Shown here: positions 32,380-38,497 of the stretch, piece by piece | How the letters are laid out: every line of letters begins with the position of its first letter | How positions within the stretch are numbered: position 1 is the stretch's first letter | Assembly: GCA_017305455.1 (NCBI GenBank) | Contig: JAFKKO010000120.1 | Span: 1-64,000 of the forward strand | Length of the DNA stretch: 64,000 nucleotides | Reading direction: 5' to 3' | Source of the DNA: Hyphomicrobiales bacterium | GTDB taxonomy: Bacteria > Pseudomonadota > Alphaproteobacteria > Rhizobiales > Xanthobacteraceae | The notes under the pieces: model-generated | Databases searched by the model: none | The model's input: the letters and a program-made list of their open reading frames with translations, nothing else | What the model was told of the DNA's origin: nothing | Position numbers and translations under genes: made by a program

Positions 32380-33003
32380 TTACGCCGATCCTCCCGGTTC
32401 TCGCGGCGAAGCTGCTTGACCATGAGCCAGATCAGATCGCGTTGCAGTCCTACACGGCGGCGCGATCGCGGCTTCGTGGCTGACAGAGCTTTCCGCGTTG
32501 TGGCTATCTTCCGTTGCAGTTGCATCGCAGTCCTCCAGCAGCGCGCGGATGGATTTCATGTCATTCACAAGATCAGGGCGAGCTTTCAGCATGTCGTCGA
32601 TACGATTTACGGCGTAGAGCACTGTCGTGTGGTCGCGTTTGAAGCACCTGCCGATCTCGGGAAATGATTTCTCAGTCATAGACTTCGCCAGATACATTGC
32701 GACCTGACGATGCAAGGCGAGCTTCTGCGTCCGGCGCTGCGACATCAGGTCGAGCAACGAATGTCCGTAGTACGCTGCCACTGCGCGCTGAATGGCTTGA
32801 ACCGGGGGCACATAACCGAAACCATCAAGCGTGAAGGCGCGATGCGCTTCTTTCATCGCGTCATTCGAAACTGGCAACACCGCAACAGCAGAAGCAATTG
32901 GCCGGCTTAGGGGTACAGGCGGAGAATTTCGGTCCGCCGCAGCCGCAAATCGAGCCATCCGCGCCTTGTGCGCCTCGTGAAATGCAAGCTGAGAAGGCGT
33001 CAT
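32380..33003 (-). CDS. Stand-alone DnaA domain IV protein
   Basis: Residues ~70-155 of this 207-residue protein match the C-terminal DNA-binding domain of DnaA: AIQRAVAAYYGHSLLDLMSQ, LALHRQVAMYLAKSMTEKSF and CFKRDHTTVLYAVNRIDD. The last is the DnaA signature that contacts the DnaA box. No AAA+ domain or Walker motif is present. It may occupy DnaA boxes on phage or host DNA, as a repressor of host initiation or a phage regulator. Confidence 0.85.
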   Translation of the reverse strand: MTPSQLAFHEAHKARMARFAAAADRNSPPVPLSRPIASAVAVLPVSNDAMKEAHRAFTLDGFGYVPPVQAIQRAVAAYYGHSLLDLMSQRRTQKLALHRQVAMYLAKSMTEKSFPEIGRCFKRDHTTVLYAVNRIDDMLKARPDLVNDMKSIRALLEDCDATATEDSHNAESSVSHEAAIAPPCRTATRSDLAHGQAASPREPGGSA

Positions 33004-33353
33004 TTCAGCGCCTCCATATCGTCTCCCACCAAAGTCTGATCTTGAGCCAAGCCTTCTTCCTCAAGGCTTTCAGTAACCGCATCGATTTGCCCTTTGATTG
33101 CTTGCAGGCGCAGCTCATCGCGCCGGTTGTCTTGCTCGACGCGCTCGCAAAGATTGCTGTATGCGGTCCGAATATTCTGAAAGAGTGTGATGCGAGGCTC
33201 TTTGACCTCCGGCGATGACGCCAGGAATTTCCGCACCCACGATGATGACGTGCCGACCGTCTGCGCCACGATCTCATAGGCGACGGTCCGAGACCCGACC
33301 CGTCGCGCCTCCTTTTCGACCATCGCACCAAGTGCGCTTCTCGTGGTTGTCAT
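33000..33353 (-). CDS. Hypothetical HTH-like phage protein
   Basis: This 117-residue protein starts MTTTRSALGAMVEKEARRVG. AYEIVAQTVGTSSSWVRKFL fits a helix-turn-helix, and the C-terminal half is a charged helix (RVEQDNRRDELRLQAIKGQI). It overlaps the DnaA-like gene by ATGA. It is likely an early regulator. Confidence 0.55.
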   Translation of the reverse strand: MTTTRSALGAMVEKEARRVGSRTVAYEIVAQTVGTSSSWVRKFLASSPEVKEPRITLFQNIRTAYSNLCERVEQDNRRDELRLQAIKGQIDAVTESLEEEGLAQDQTLVGDDMEALK

Positions 33354-33431
33354 CAACGCGGCGGGACTCACTGGCTTTCTCCTGACAAACTTTGACAGCA
33401 CTTGGTCAGCTCCATGTGTTTCAGTTCGGAC

Positions 33432-33647
33432 ATGGAGCACGACAACGAAAATGAGCCTTTGACGTTTAAGGCGCTCTCGGCAGCAACCGAGCGCGTCCTA
33501 TGGAAACTTCACGATCAGAAGAACCAACAGAACGAACACGACCGCGCCTGCGAGCGCGCAACCGATGAGAAGGAGAGCGAGCGCGGCCGCTACGTCGATC
33601 AACGTCTGAAGGAATTGGCTGCGCTCGAACGGAGAGCGCGAGGATGA
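33432..33647 (+). CDS. Small charged protein, plus strand (alternative to antisense ORF)
   Basis: This 71-residue protein starts MEHDNENEPLTFKALSAATE and ends YVDQRLKELAALERRARG, an ending seen in small phage proteins. No clear Shine-Dalgarno site precedes it. It lies opposite a 54-residue hydrophobic ORF on the minus strand; probably only one is real. Neither codon choice nor third-position GC separates them by eye. Confidence 0.4.
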   Translation: MEHDNENEPLTFKALSAATERVLWKLHDQKNQQNEHDRACERATDEKESERGRYVDQRLKELAALERRARG

Positions 33648-33662
33648 ATGATGCGATCTCAT
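33498..33662 (-). CDS. Small membrane protein, minus strand (alternative to overlapping plus ORF)
   Basis: This 54-residue product starts MRSHHSSSRSPFERSQFLQT and ends in a long hydrophobic run (VVFVLLVLLIVKFP). GGGCGAAGAA precedes the ATG. It would be the second gene of the cro operon. Because hydrophilic codons read backwards as hydrophobic ones, the membrane-like sequence may be an artefact of the opposite gene. Confidence 0.35.
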   Translation of the reverse strand: MRSHHSSSRSPFERSQFLQTLIDVAAALALLLIGCALAGAVVFVLLVLLIVKFP

Positions 33663-33901
33663 TTCTTCGCCCCGAGAGATCGCGACCGGGTCTGTGCACT
33701 GCGGGAAAGATGGCGCAAACCCGCAGATCGAAGCTGAATTAGAAGATTGCGCGGGCAGTACTGCCCCGTCCGTCCCGCGCAGGTGAGAGCCGGGCCGCAT
33801 TTCTGCCCCGAGTGCGGTCCGGCGGCTCATGACCGACTCCACTTCTGTCCAGACAGGTCGTAGGCTTGTCCATCGCCACAGATGAAAAGGAGCGAGACGC
33901 G

Positions 33902-34192
33902 ATGGCTGAAGACGAAAGCCAAAAAACGATAAAACTTGGAACGGAAACCTGGCTCATCTCTCAGGACGACGCACCTGTCGAATTTGTCGATCTGATCTGC
34001 GAGGCCAGACAGTTTAACGGAATAATCTATCTGTCTTTTCTGCAAACCATCGTTGATGCCGGCACCACGCCAGAAGCGCGCGTCAATATAAGAATGAGAA
34101 TGAACCTGGCGACGGCTCAGGGTCTCCACGGCCTGCTTGGAGGGATGATCCAAGATGCGCTCAAGGCGCCGGATAAGAGCAAGGCAAATTGA
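33902..34192 (+). CDS. Hypothetical phage protein (possible DUF3467-like)
   Basis: This 96-residue protein starts at ATG 33902 with AAGGAG nine bases upstream. It contains EFVDLICEARQFNGIIYLSF and ARVNIRMRMNLATAQGLHGL, a layout recalling DUF3467 (small dimeric beta proteins). It lies on the plus strand inside the leftward early unit, convergent with cro, so it is probably transcribed on its own. Confidence 0.55.
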   Translation: MAEDESQKTIKLGTETWLISQDDAPVEFVDLICEARQFNGIIYLSFLQTIVDAGTTPEARVNIRMRMNLATAQGLHGLLGGMIQDALKAPDKSKAN

Positions 34193-34227
34193 GCCAAAGA
34201 CGGTCATCTCGACATGGCCGCGCGTCG

Positions 34228-34437
34228 TCATGATCCGGCCTCCGGGGTGGAGGGGTGCGGGTAGATGTCGGGGCGCACCGAGTGCGGTGGAACATTTGCT
34301 AATCGAGCGATGTCCAATACGCGCCCTGCCGGCACGCGATCCCATGAATACAGGGACGGGTGCTTAATCCCCAGCAGAGCAGCCAATTTGACCACTCCCC
34401 CCGCATTCTCGGCAGCTTTTGCGACAACATCGATCAT
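34228..34437 (-). CDS. Cro/YdaS-type regulator
   Basis: This 69-residue protein has a helix-turn-helix of the YdaS/Cro type (AENAGGVVKLAALLGIKHPS, LYSWDRVPAGRVLDIARLAN). It is divergent from cI and starts 10 bases from operator O1. As the first gene of the leftward unit it should act as Cro, shutting off cI. There is almost no leader between promoter and start. Confidence 0.8.
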   Translation of the reverse strand: MIDVVAKAAENAGGVVKLAALLGIKHPSLYSWDRVPAGRVLDIARLANVPPHSVRPDIYPHPSTPEAGS

Positions 34438-34444
34438 ATCCGAA

Positions 34445-34473
34445 AGGTAGGTTATGCCTACCTACTTTGTCAA
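34445..34473 (-). promoter_or_regulatory. Leftward early promoter (Pcro) with embedded operator
   Basis: On the minus strand TTGACA (34473-34468), a 17-base spacer containing GTAGGTAGG, and CTACCT (34450-34445) form a module. The same arrangement, TTGAC-, spacer with GTAGGTAGG, CTACCT, occurs at 37941-37969 before the rightward operon. Operator O1 covers the downstream half. Confidence 0.55.
34447..34461. promoter_or_regulatory. Operator O1: GTAGG-TTATG-CCTAC
   Basis: A perfect 15-bp palindrome overlaps the cro promoter. The same half-sites recur at O3 and O5 with different five-base centres, which marks them as binding sites of one dimeric repressor. Confidence 0.7.
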
Positions 34474-34480
34474 GCATGAT

Positions 34481-34495
34481 GTAGGTGACGCTTGC
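34481..34495. promoter_or_regulatory. Operator O2 (imperfect): GTAGG-TGACG-CTTGC
   Basis: One full half-site and a degenerate second half lie directly against O3. It overlaps the -35 region proposed for cI and could serve as a weaker regulatory site. Confidence 0.4.
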
Positions 34496-34513
34496 GTAGG
34501 CCGCGCCTACACT
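34485..34513 (+). promoter_or_regulatory. Candidate cI promoter giving a leaderless mRNA
   Basis: GTGACG (34485-34490), a 17-base spacer and TACACT (34508-34513) would start transcription near 34520, the A of the cI start codon. No Shine-Dalgarno site is present, as for lambda cI from PRM. Confidence 0.45.
34496..34510. promoter_or_regulatory. Operator O3: GTAGG-CCGCG-CCTAC
   Basis: A perfect palindrome lies in the spacer of the proposed cI promoter, contiguous with O2. Binding here would block or modulate cI transcription. Confidence 0.65.
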
Positions 34514-34519
34514 AATAAA

Positions 34520-35041
34520 ATGGAATTGAATGAAAGACTTAAGGTCGCGAGGAAAGCCGCCGGCTTAACGCAACAGGCGGTCGCTGAGCATTTCGATATT
34601 GCTCGCGTATCGGTGACACAGTGGGAGTTAGGGCAGACGCGCCCCGACCAAGACAAGTTTACGCCCCTGGCTACTCTTTACGGCGTATCGCTGGACTGGC
34701 TTATGGATGAGCGCGGCGACGGTCCGAATGAGCAAACGAAGCCAACTGTGCGATCAGGAGCCGCGTCTTCTAAATTCATCAAGTCGAAGGCCTTCAAATT
34801 CTACGTCCAAGAATGGCGGGAATTTATGGGCGTTAAGACTGACACCGCCGCGAAAGTGACCGGTATGCCAGTCAACGAGTACAGCGCATTCGAAACATAT
34901 CCCATCAACTTCGGGCTCGTGCACATAGCGGCATTGGCCGACGAGTTCGGGATTCGCGGAGATCAGTTCTGGTTTCCGCCGCCGAAAGGGAAGCCAGCGC
35001 CGCTTACACCTGCAGCCCGAAAGAAAGCATCCCGAAAATGA
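34520..35041 (+). CDS. CI-like phage repressor
   Basis: This 173-residue protein has an N-terminal HTH (MELNERLKVARKAAGLTQQA, VAEHFDIARVSVTQWELGQT) and a C-terminal helical domain (FKFYVQEWREFMGVKTDTAA). No LexA-type Ser/Lys protease domain is seen, so induction may not depend on RecA self-cleavage. An upstream in-frame ATG at 34454 lies in operator O1; the start at 34520 fits the HTH better. It is divergent from cro. Confidence 0.85.
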   Translation: MELNERLKVARKAAGLTQQAVAEHFDIARVSVTQWELGQTRPDQDKFTPLATLYGVSLDWLMDERGDGPNEQTKPTVRSGAASSKFIKSKAFKFYVQEWREFMGVKTDTAAKVTGMPVNEYSAFETYPINFGLVHIAALADEFGIRGDQFWFPPPKGKPAPLTPAARKKASRK

Positions 35042-35295
35042 TACGAGCGATATCGGTCATGGGGCTTGTCTTTATTGGCGTCGCGCCCGTCTGGGCAACA
35101 TCCGATAGTACGACCTATACGCTGTATCGAAATTCGCTTGTTGAAGACATTACGCGAGTTCACGTCGCAACATTCGATGCCGATGACGGAGAATCTTACA
35201 ATCAAGAAAATTGCATGATTGCGGCTGAACTATTTAAACAACAGCCCAGTGTCAAAGTGAGATACTGGTGCGAGCGCGGACGATTCAAGCGATGA
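35038..35295 (+). CDS. Small exported protein co-expressed with cI
   Basis: This 85-residue protein has a signal peptide (MIRAISVMGLVFIGVAPVWA) and a soluble mature part (DSTTYTLYRNSLVEDITRVH, NCMIAAELFKQQPSVKVRYW) with two Cys. It overlaps the cI stop by ATGA, so it should be made in the lysogen. A periplasmic prophage product of this kind may alter phage adsorption or DNA entry. Confidence 0.65.
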   Translation: MIRAISVMGLVFIGVAPVWATSDSTTYTLYRNSLVEDITRVHVATFDADDGESYNQENCMIAAELFKQQPSVKVRYWCERGRFKR

Positions 35296-35426
35296 ATACC
35301 GACATCATTGCAGTTATTCTGCTCGCAGCACTTTTACTTGGCCAAATAGTAACGATAGTGGCTATTCTTAAAATTAAAAGAAGCCTTGAAGAATGGGCAT
35401 ACACTTGGCGGCAAAACGACATTTAA
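35292..35426 (+). CDS. 44-residue membrane protein co-expressed with cI
   Basis: The product starts MNTDIIAVILLAALLLGQIV with one long transmembrane helix and a basic/Trp-containing tail (LKIKRSLEEWAYTWRQNDI). It overlaps the preceding stop by ATGA. It is the third gene of the cI unit. Confidence 0.6.
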   Translation: MNTDIIAVILLAALLLGQIVTIVAILKIKRSLEEWAYTWRQNDI

Positions 35427-35427
35427 A

Positions 35428-35559
35428 ATGTATATGGCTGGTGATCCGGCCTATCTCGCCCCACATTCGACGAACCCTATAAATCCGCCGATTTTCATTC
35501 GTCGGAAAAGTGACGTTGAAATCGTCGGCCGCGTCAAGCGCACGGTGCTGGATCTGTGA
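35428..35559 (+). CDS. Possible 43-residue protein after the cI unit
   Basis: The reading frame starts one base after the preceding stop (MYMAGDPAYLAPHSTNPINP) and ends VEIVGRVKRTVLDL. No Shine-Dalgarno site is clear. The last segment might be a remnant of a longer phage protein. Weak evidence. Confidence 0.3.
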   Translation: MYMAGDPAYLAPHSTNPINPPIFIRRKSDVEIVGRVKRTVLDL

Positions 35560-35662
35560 GGGAAGCTAAACGAAGGTGGAAAGACCTAAAACACTAGCGT
35601 TGACTCGCACTTAGCTCGGAGTCACGGTTCCGACCGGTGATTCGAATCGAATCGCTTACGAA

Positions 35663-35690
35663 AAAGCCCGGACTGAACTCCGGGCTTTCG
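35663..35690. terminator. Bidirectional terminator hairpin
   Basis: AAAGCCCGGA and TCCGGGCTTT pair over ten bases with a six-base loop (35663-35688). Minus-strand RNA gains a run of five U after it; on the plus strand only UUU follows. Confidence 0.75.
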
Positions 35691-35694
35691 TAGA

Positions 35695-35779
35695 ACCTCA
35701 AGGCTAGAACCTGTTGAGGTGAGTCTCTGTCAAGACGCTTGCGCACTACTAAACAAGCGTGACTCGCTGTCAACAGGTT
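35695..35779 (+). ncRNA. Mutually exclusive hairpins (attenuator-like)
   Basis: ACCTCAA (35695-35701) can pair with TTGAGGT (35714-35720). Alternatively AACCTGTTGA (35708-35717) pairs with TCAACAGGTT (35770-35779), enclosing GAGTC/GACTC and ACGCTTG/CAAGCGT stems. The two folds share bases and cannot coexist. A third hairpin TCCTTT-AGCC-AAAGGA (35784-35799) masks the Shine-Dalgarno site of the next gene. Confidence 0.4.
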
Positions 35780-35808
35780 TTAGTCCTTTAGCCAAAGGAA
35801 CTGGAACC

Positions 35809-36003
35809 ATGTTAAACGACAATAATCCTCCGAGCTACAAACTTACCTTTGAAGACGCCGTCGAAGTTTGGCGGCGTCACTTGGCCGGCGAGTATCAAAA
35901 TCGCATCGCTGCGTTTTTTGATGTGAATCCGGCTCGCGTTAACGAAGTGCTCAAGGAGCGCACACATATCGGCAGTCGGGAAGCCGCCAGTTCTGCGGCT
36001 TAA
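35809..36003 (+). CDS. Small HTH phage protein
   Basis: This 64-residue protein starts MLNDNNPPSYKLTFEDAVEV and contains HLAGEYQNRIAAFFDVNPAR, VNEVLKERTHIG, a likely helix-turn-helix. AAAGGA nine bases upstream is the ribosome site, within a short hairpin. A strong terminator follows the gene. It may bind the direct repeats just upstream. Confidence 0.6.
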   Translation: MLNDNNPPSYKLTFEDAVEVWRRHLAGEYQNRIAAFFDVNPARVNEVLKERTHIGSREAASSAA

Positions 36004-36023
36004 GTCGGCCCATCCGAGACGAG

Positions 36024-36049
36024 AAACCCGCCCTAACCGGCGGGTTTTT
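36024..36049 (+). terminator. Terminator after the small HTH gene
   Basis: AACCCGCC and GGCGGGTT pair over eight bases with a six-base loop and are followed by TTTTTATT. Confidence 0.88.
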
Positions 36050-36102
36050 ATTGTCCTCCTTTACGAGTGTTCTAACCCGCGCAATTGATTGCACGCGCCC
36101 CC

Positions 36103-36126
36103 AATAGAAAACCCCGCCGGAGCGGG
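36103..36126 (-). terminator. Minus-strand terminator-like hairpin
   Basis: On the minus strand CCCGC-TCCG-GCGGG is followed by GTTTTC. It could end leftward transcription coming from the 37.2-37.8 kb genes. Confidence 0.5.
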
Positions 36127-36229
36127 CCGATTCGGGGCGTGAGGAGAATCACCACGTAAGTTGTTCGGTCAAGGCAGGGTGCAACAGCGCAACAGAGATA
36201 TCCCTCCCTTTATTTTCATGCGCTTAATT

Positions 36230-36420
36230 GCACGAACTTCGTAACCGCTACAATATGGCGTGTCGTTTCGGTGTTCGAAACGATGAAGGGCGGCCCGCGC
36301 GAACGGTACCGCCCTTGTCGAAAACCAGACCACAGCGACGTGATTCCGGCTCCCGTTTCAAGAGTTAGTATCACCCTTCAAGGGGTGAAAGTCGAGTGTC
36401 GCTGAGGTCACACACAGGAA
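36230..36420 (+). ncRNA. Candidate structured leader RNA before the KilA-N gene
   Basis: A TACAAT box (36248-36253) precedes three stems: TCGTTTCG/CGAAACGA (36263-36283, 8 bp), AAGGGCGG/CCGCCCTT (36286-36316, 8 bp), and AGCGAC/GTCGCT (36334-36403) enclosing TCACCC/GGGTGA. AGGAAG and the start at 36430 follow at once. No known family is recognised. Confidence 0.4.
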
Positions 36421-36429
36421 GATGTGATC

Positions 36430-37182
36430 ATGAACGATCTGAAGATACGCGGCCGCAGCATTCGCTCGGATGAAAATGGCCTAATCTGTTTGACAGATAT
36501 TTGGGACGCAGCTGGCTTCAAGGTGAACCAGAAGCCTGGACAATGGCAGAGACTCGATAGCACGCAAAAGCTCTTCAGCGCCCTACTTGAGCGAATTGTG
36601 GGAAAATCCCACAACTCCAAGAAAATCAGCGTAAAATCAATATATTACTCAAAGGGCGCCGCGGGCACTTATGCTCACCCGGTTCTCGCCTGCGCCTATG
36701 CTGGGTATCTCAGTCCAAAGCTCGAAGTAGAGGTCCGCGAAGTTTGGCTCCGCTATCGCGCGGGCGACGCCACATTAGCGGATGATATCCTTGAGAGGGC
36801 CGGGCCTGCTGCGAACGAGTGGGCTGGCGTGCGCGCCCTTACCCGGTCAACGCGCAATAAACATACCGCCGTGCTTGCTGATCATGGCGTGGTGCGCCCT
36901 TTGGACTTCGCAACCATCACAAACGAAACCTACATTGCTTTGTTTGATCGACCCGCGAAGGCGCTCCGTTCCGAGCGCGGATTGAAGAAAAGCGACAATC
37001 TACGCGATCGGATGACCTTGCCAGAACTGACCTACATTATGGCAGCCGAATCGCTGGCAAACGAGCGGATCGAGGAAACAAACCCTAACGGCTCAACGCA
37101 GTGCCAGATCGCAGTTCGGAAAAGTGCTTCCTTCATCAGGGATGCCATCGAGAAAGACCGCGCCGATCGGCGGGCCCGTTGA
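36430..37182 (+). CDS. KilA-N domain protein
   Basis: This 250-residue protein has a KilA-N domain at residues 1-110: ENGLICLTDIWDAAGFKVNQ, KPGQWQRLDSTQKLFSALLE, YYSKGAAGTYAHPVLACAYA, GYLSPKLEVEVREVWLRYRA. Such proteins are phage DNA-binding antirepressors or regulators. The start at 36430 has AGGAAG upstream; a GTG six bases earlier is possible. A strong terminator follows. Confidence 0.85.
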   Translation: MNDLKIRGRSIRSDENGLICLTDIWDAAGFKVNQKPGQWQRLDSTQKLFSALLERIVGKSHNSKKISVKSIYYSKGAAGTYAHPVLACAYAGYLSPKLEVEVREVWLRYRAGDATLADDILERAGPAANEWAGVRALTRSTRNKHTAVLADHGVVRPLDFATITNETYIALFDRPAKALRSERGLKKSDNLRDRMTLPELTYIMAAESLANERIEETNPNGSTQCQIAVRKSASFIRDAIEKDRADRRAR

Positions 37183-37187
37183 GTTAT

Positions 37188-37217
37188 AAGGGGCCGCTCA
37201 GACGACGGCCCCTTTTT
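37188..37217 (+). terminator. Terminator after the KilA-N gene
   Basis: AAGGGGCC and GGCCCCTT pair over eight bases, with an eleven-base loop, then TTT. Confidence 0.88.
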
Positions 37218-37245
37218 CCCCTGTGCCCATTGATGGTGCTTGGTC

Positions 37246-37497
37246 TCAGTATCGCGGATTCCTCGTCCCGTAGGACCCGTTGTGGGGGTTGTAATTACCC
37301 CTGCTCCCGTAGTTGTCCATCTGTGTGTTGTTCGGCGTCGTCCGATAGTGGCCGCTGGTGTAGCTGCCGTTCGAGTTGACGTGCGGCTGGACGTAGGTGC
37401 TGCGAGAGTTCGAGCCGCTCCCGTAGGTCCGATATTGCGCTTGCGCTACGGTCGCCATCAGCGCGACAGCGCCGGCCGTCAGTATGATTCTCAACAT
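37246..37497 (-). CDS. Small secreted Gly/Ser/Asn/Tyr-rich protein
   Basis: This 83-residue protein has a signal peptide (MLRIILTAGAVALMATVAQA) and a low-complexity mature part (YRTYGSGSNSRSTYVQPHVN, GHYRTTPNNTQMDNYGSRGN). The composition resembles small surface proteins of the host family. It is leftward between two rightward units, so it may be a lysogeny-expressed accessory gene. Confidence 0.65.
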   Translation of the reverse strand: MLRIILTAGAVALMATVAQAQYRTYGSGSNSRSTYVQPHVNSNGSYTSGHYRTTPNNTQMDNYGSRGNYNPHNGSYGTRNPRY

Positions 37498-37577
37498 CTT
37501 AGCCTCCCAGCCCAGAAACGGGCACCGTCAGCCTGCCACCCTCTCAGGTTGAATCCAACCGGGACGTTAGGAGAGGA

Positions 37578-37826
37578 TCAGGCTGCCGCCCTCGCCTCCG
37601 CCGGTACCCGGCCGTAGAAGGCCAGCAACACAGGCTCATCCGCGTCACCGGCTTCCTGATCTACCATCTGCGAAAATGCGACGACGCCAATCACCTTCTC
37701 GCTAAGCAAATTCGCCTTCAGCAGCGCCTCGTTCTCGTCGGCCACCGAGTATGATGGGCCACCAACAAGCCGATTTTTGCTATCAATTCCAAATACCTGA
37801 ACAAAAAACATCTGCTGGTACGCCAT
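37578..37826 (-). CDS. Small hypothetical protein
   Basis: This 82-residue soluble protein starts MAYQQMFFVQVFGIDSKNRL and ends FYGRVPAEARAAA. It lies divergently from the rightward operon, with operator O4 90 bases upstream of its start. No family is recognised. Confidence 0.55.
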   Translation of the reverse strand: MAYQQMFFVQVFGIDSKNRLVGGPSYSVADENEALLKANLLSEKVIGVVAFSQMVDQEAGDADEPVLLAFYGRVPAEARAAA

Positions 37827-37917
37827 TATTGATACTCCCTGTTGGCCTTGACGGCGGGCTTAGGCTGACTCTATTCCTAGAACAAATCAAGAACAACTAT
37901 CTCCTCCTACCAAAAAA

Positions 37918-37932
37918 GTAGCTATTGCCTAC
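37918..37932. promoter_or_regulatory. Operator O4 (near-perfect): GTAGC-TATTG-CCTAC
   Basis: Four of five bases of the left half-site and all of the right match the cI/cro operators. It lies between the leftward 37.8-kb gene and the rightward promoter. Confidence 0.5.
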
Positions 37933-37940
37933 TTTTCCGC

Positions 37941-37969
37941 TTGACGATGTAGGTAGGTATCGCCTACCT
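37941..37969 (+). promoter_or_regulatory. Rightward operon promoter (same module as Pcro)
   Basis: TTGACG (37941-37946), a 17-base spacer with GTAGGTAGG, then CTACCT (37964-37969). Base for base this copies the cro promoter module at 34473-34445. Transcription would enter the operon leading to xis and int. Confidence 0.55.
37953..37967. promoter_or_regulatory. Operator O5: GTAGG-TATCG-CCTAC
   Basis: A perfect palindrome identical in half-sites to O1 and O3 covers the downstream part of the rightward promoter, placing that operon under the cI/cro switch. Confidence 0.65.
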
Positions 37970-37994
37970 TCCTCCCAACACCACGGAGGGAGCG

Positions 37995-38315
37995 ATGACG
38001 GCAATCCAGGACCATATGATCTACATGATCGTCGTCGAGCATCCGAAGGGCGATTACGTCCCCGAGCGCGATGTAGCTGATCTCGACCGCGCCACCACAA
38101 TCAAGGACATCGCTAACGGCGAGTACGAGGGCGTCAAGCAGGTTCTCCGCTTCAACCCCGTTGAACATACCTGTGATGACGTGACCAGCGAGATCGCTCT
38201 GGCCGTCTCTGAGATTTGGGACAGCGAAGGCGAGCCTCTCTTCGACTGGCAGCGTGACTTTATCGAACAGACGATTGGCATCGAGGCGGCGCACTCTTTC
38301 CCGAGGGCTGCGTGA
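37995..38315 (+). CDS. Hypothetical protein, first gene of rightward operon
   Basis: This 106-residue acidic protein starts MTAIQDHMIYMIVVEHPKGD with GGAGGG before the ATG. It contains RDFIEQTIGIEAAHSF near the end. It is coupled to the next gene by ATGA. No family is recognised. It is the first product under the repressor-controlled promoter. Confidence 0.6.
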   Translation: MTAIQDHMIYMIVVEHPKGDYVPERDVADLDRATTIKDIANGEYEGVKQVLRFNPVEHTCDDVTSEIALAVSEIWDSEGEPLFDWQRDFIEQTIGIEAAHSFPRAA

Positions 38316-38497
38316 TGGAGCGGACCTCAACCAGCGATATCAAGCAGCGCTACCTCGCCGCCAAGATGATCGGACGCCTTGAAGGTGTAGTGGCCTCCGG
38401 CGCGATGACTGAGCATCTTGAAATCTCCACGCGCGAACTGATCCGCGAGGCCTGCGAAGCATTCGGTATGCCGACGATCTCGGAGCGCGCGGCATGA
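38312..38497 (+). CDS. Hypothetical protein
   Basis: This 61-residue helical protein (MMERTSTSDIKQRYLAAKMI; ELIREACEAFGMPTISERAA) is coupled to both neighbours by ATGA overlaps. The C-terminal repeat of ERAA-type sequences has no known function. Confidence 0.55.
   Translation: MMERTSTSDIKQRYLAAKMIGRLEGVVASGAMTEHLEISTRELIREACEAFGMPTISERAA

Larger units (their letters stand above)
35560..35808. other. Repeat- and hairpin-rich regulatory gap downstream of cI unit
   Basis: Without genes, this stretch holds TGACTC/GAGTCA (35599-35622), a GATTCGAATC palindrome, the terminator at 35663-35688, two 15-bp direct repeats GTGA(G/C)TC(T/G)CTGTCAA at 35719-35733 and 35759-35773, and a long hairpin (35708-35779). 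Confidence 0.6.

Noticed and set aside
34454-34519. A longer N-terminus for CI starting at 34454
   Set aside because: It would place the start codon in operator O1 and add residues before a canonical HTH start; 34520 also matches a promoter.
35590-35660. A tRNA-like element near GATTCGAATC
   Set aside because: A T-loop-like sequence is present, but no acceptor stem or anticodon arm can be paired.
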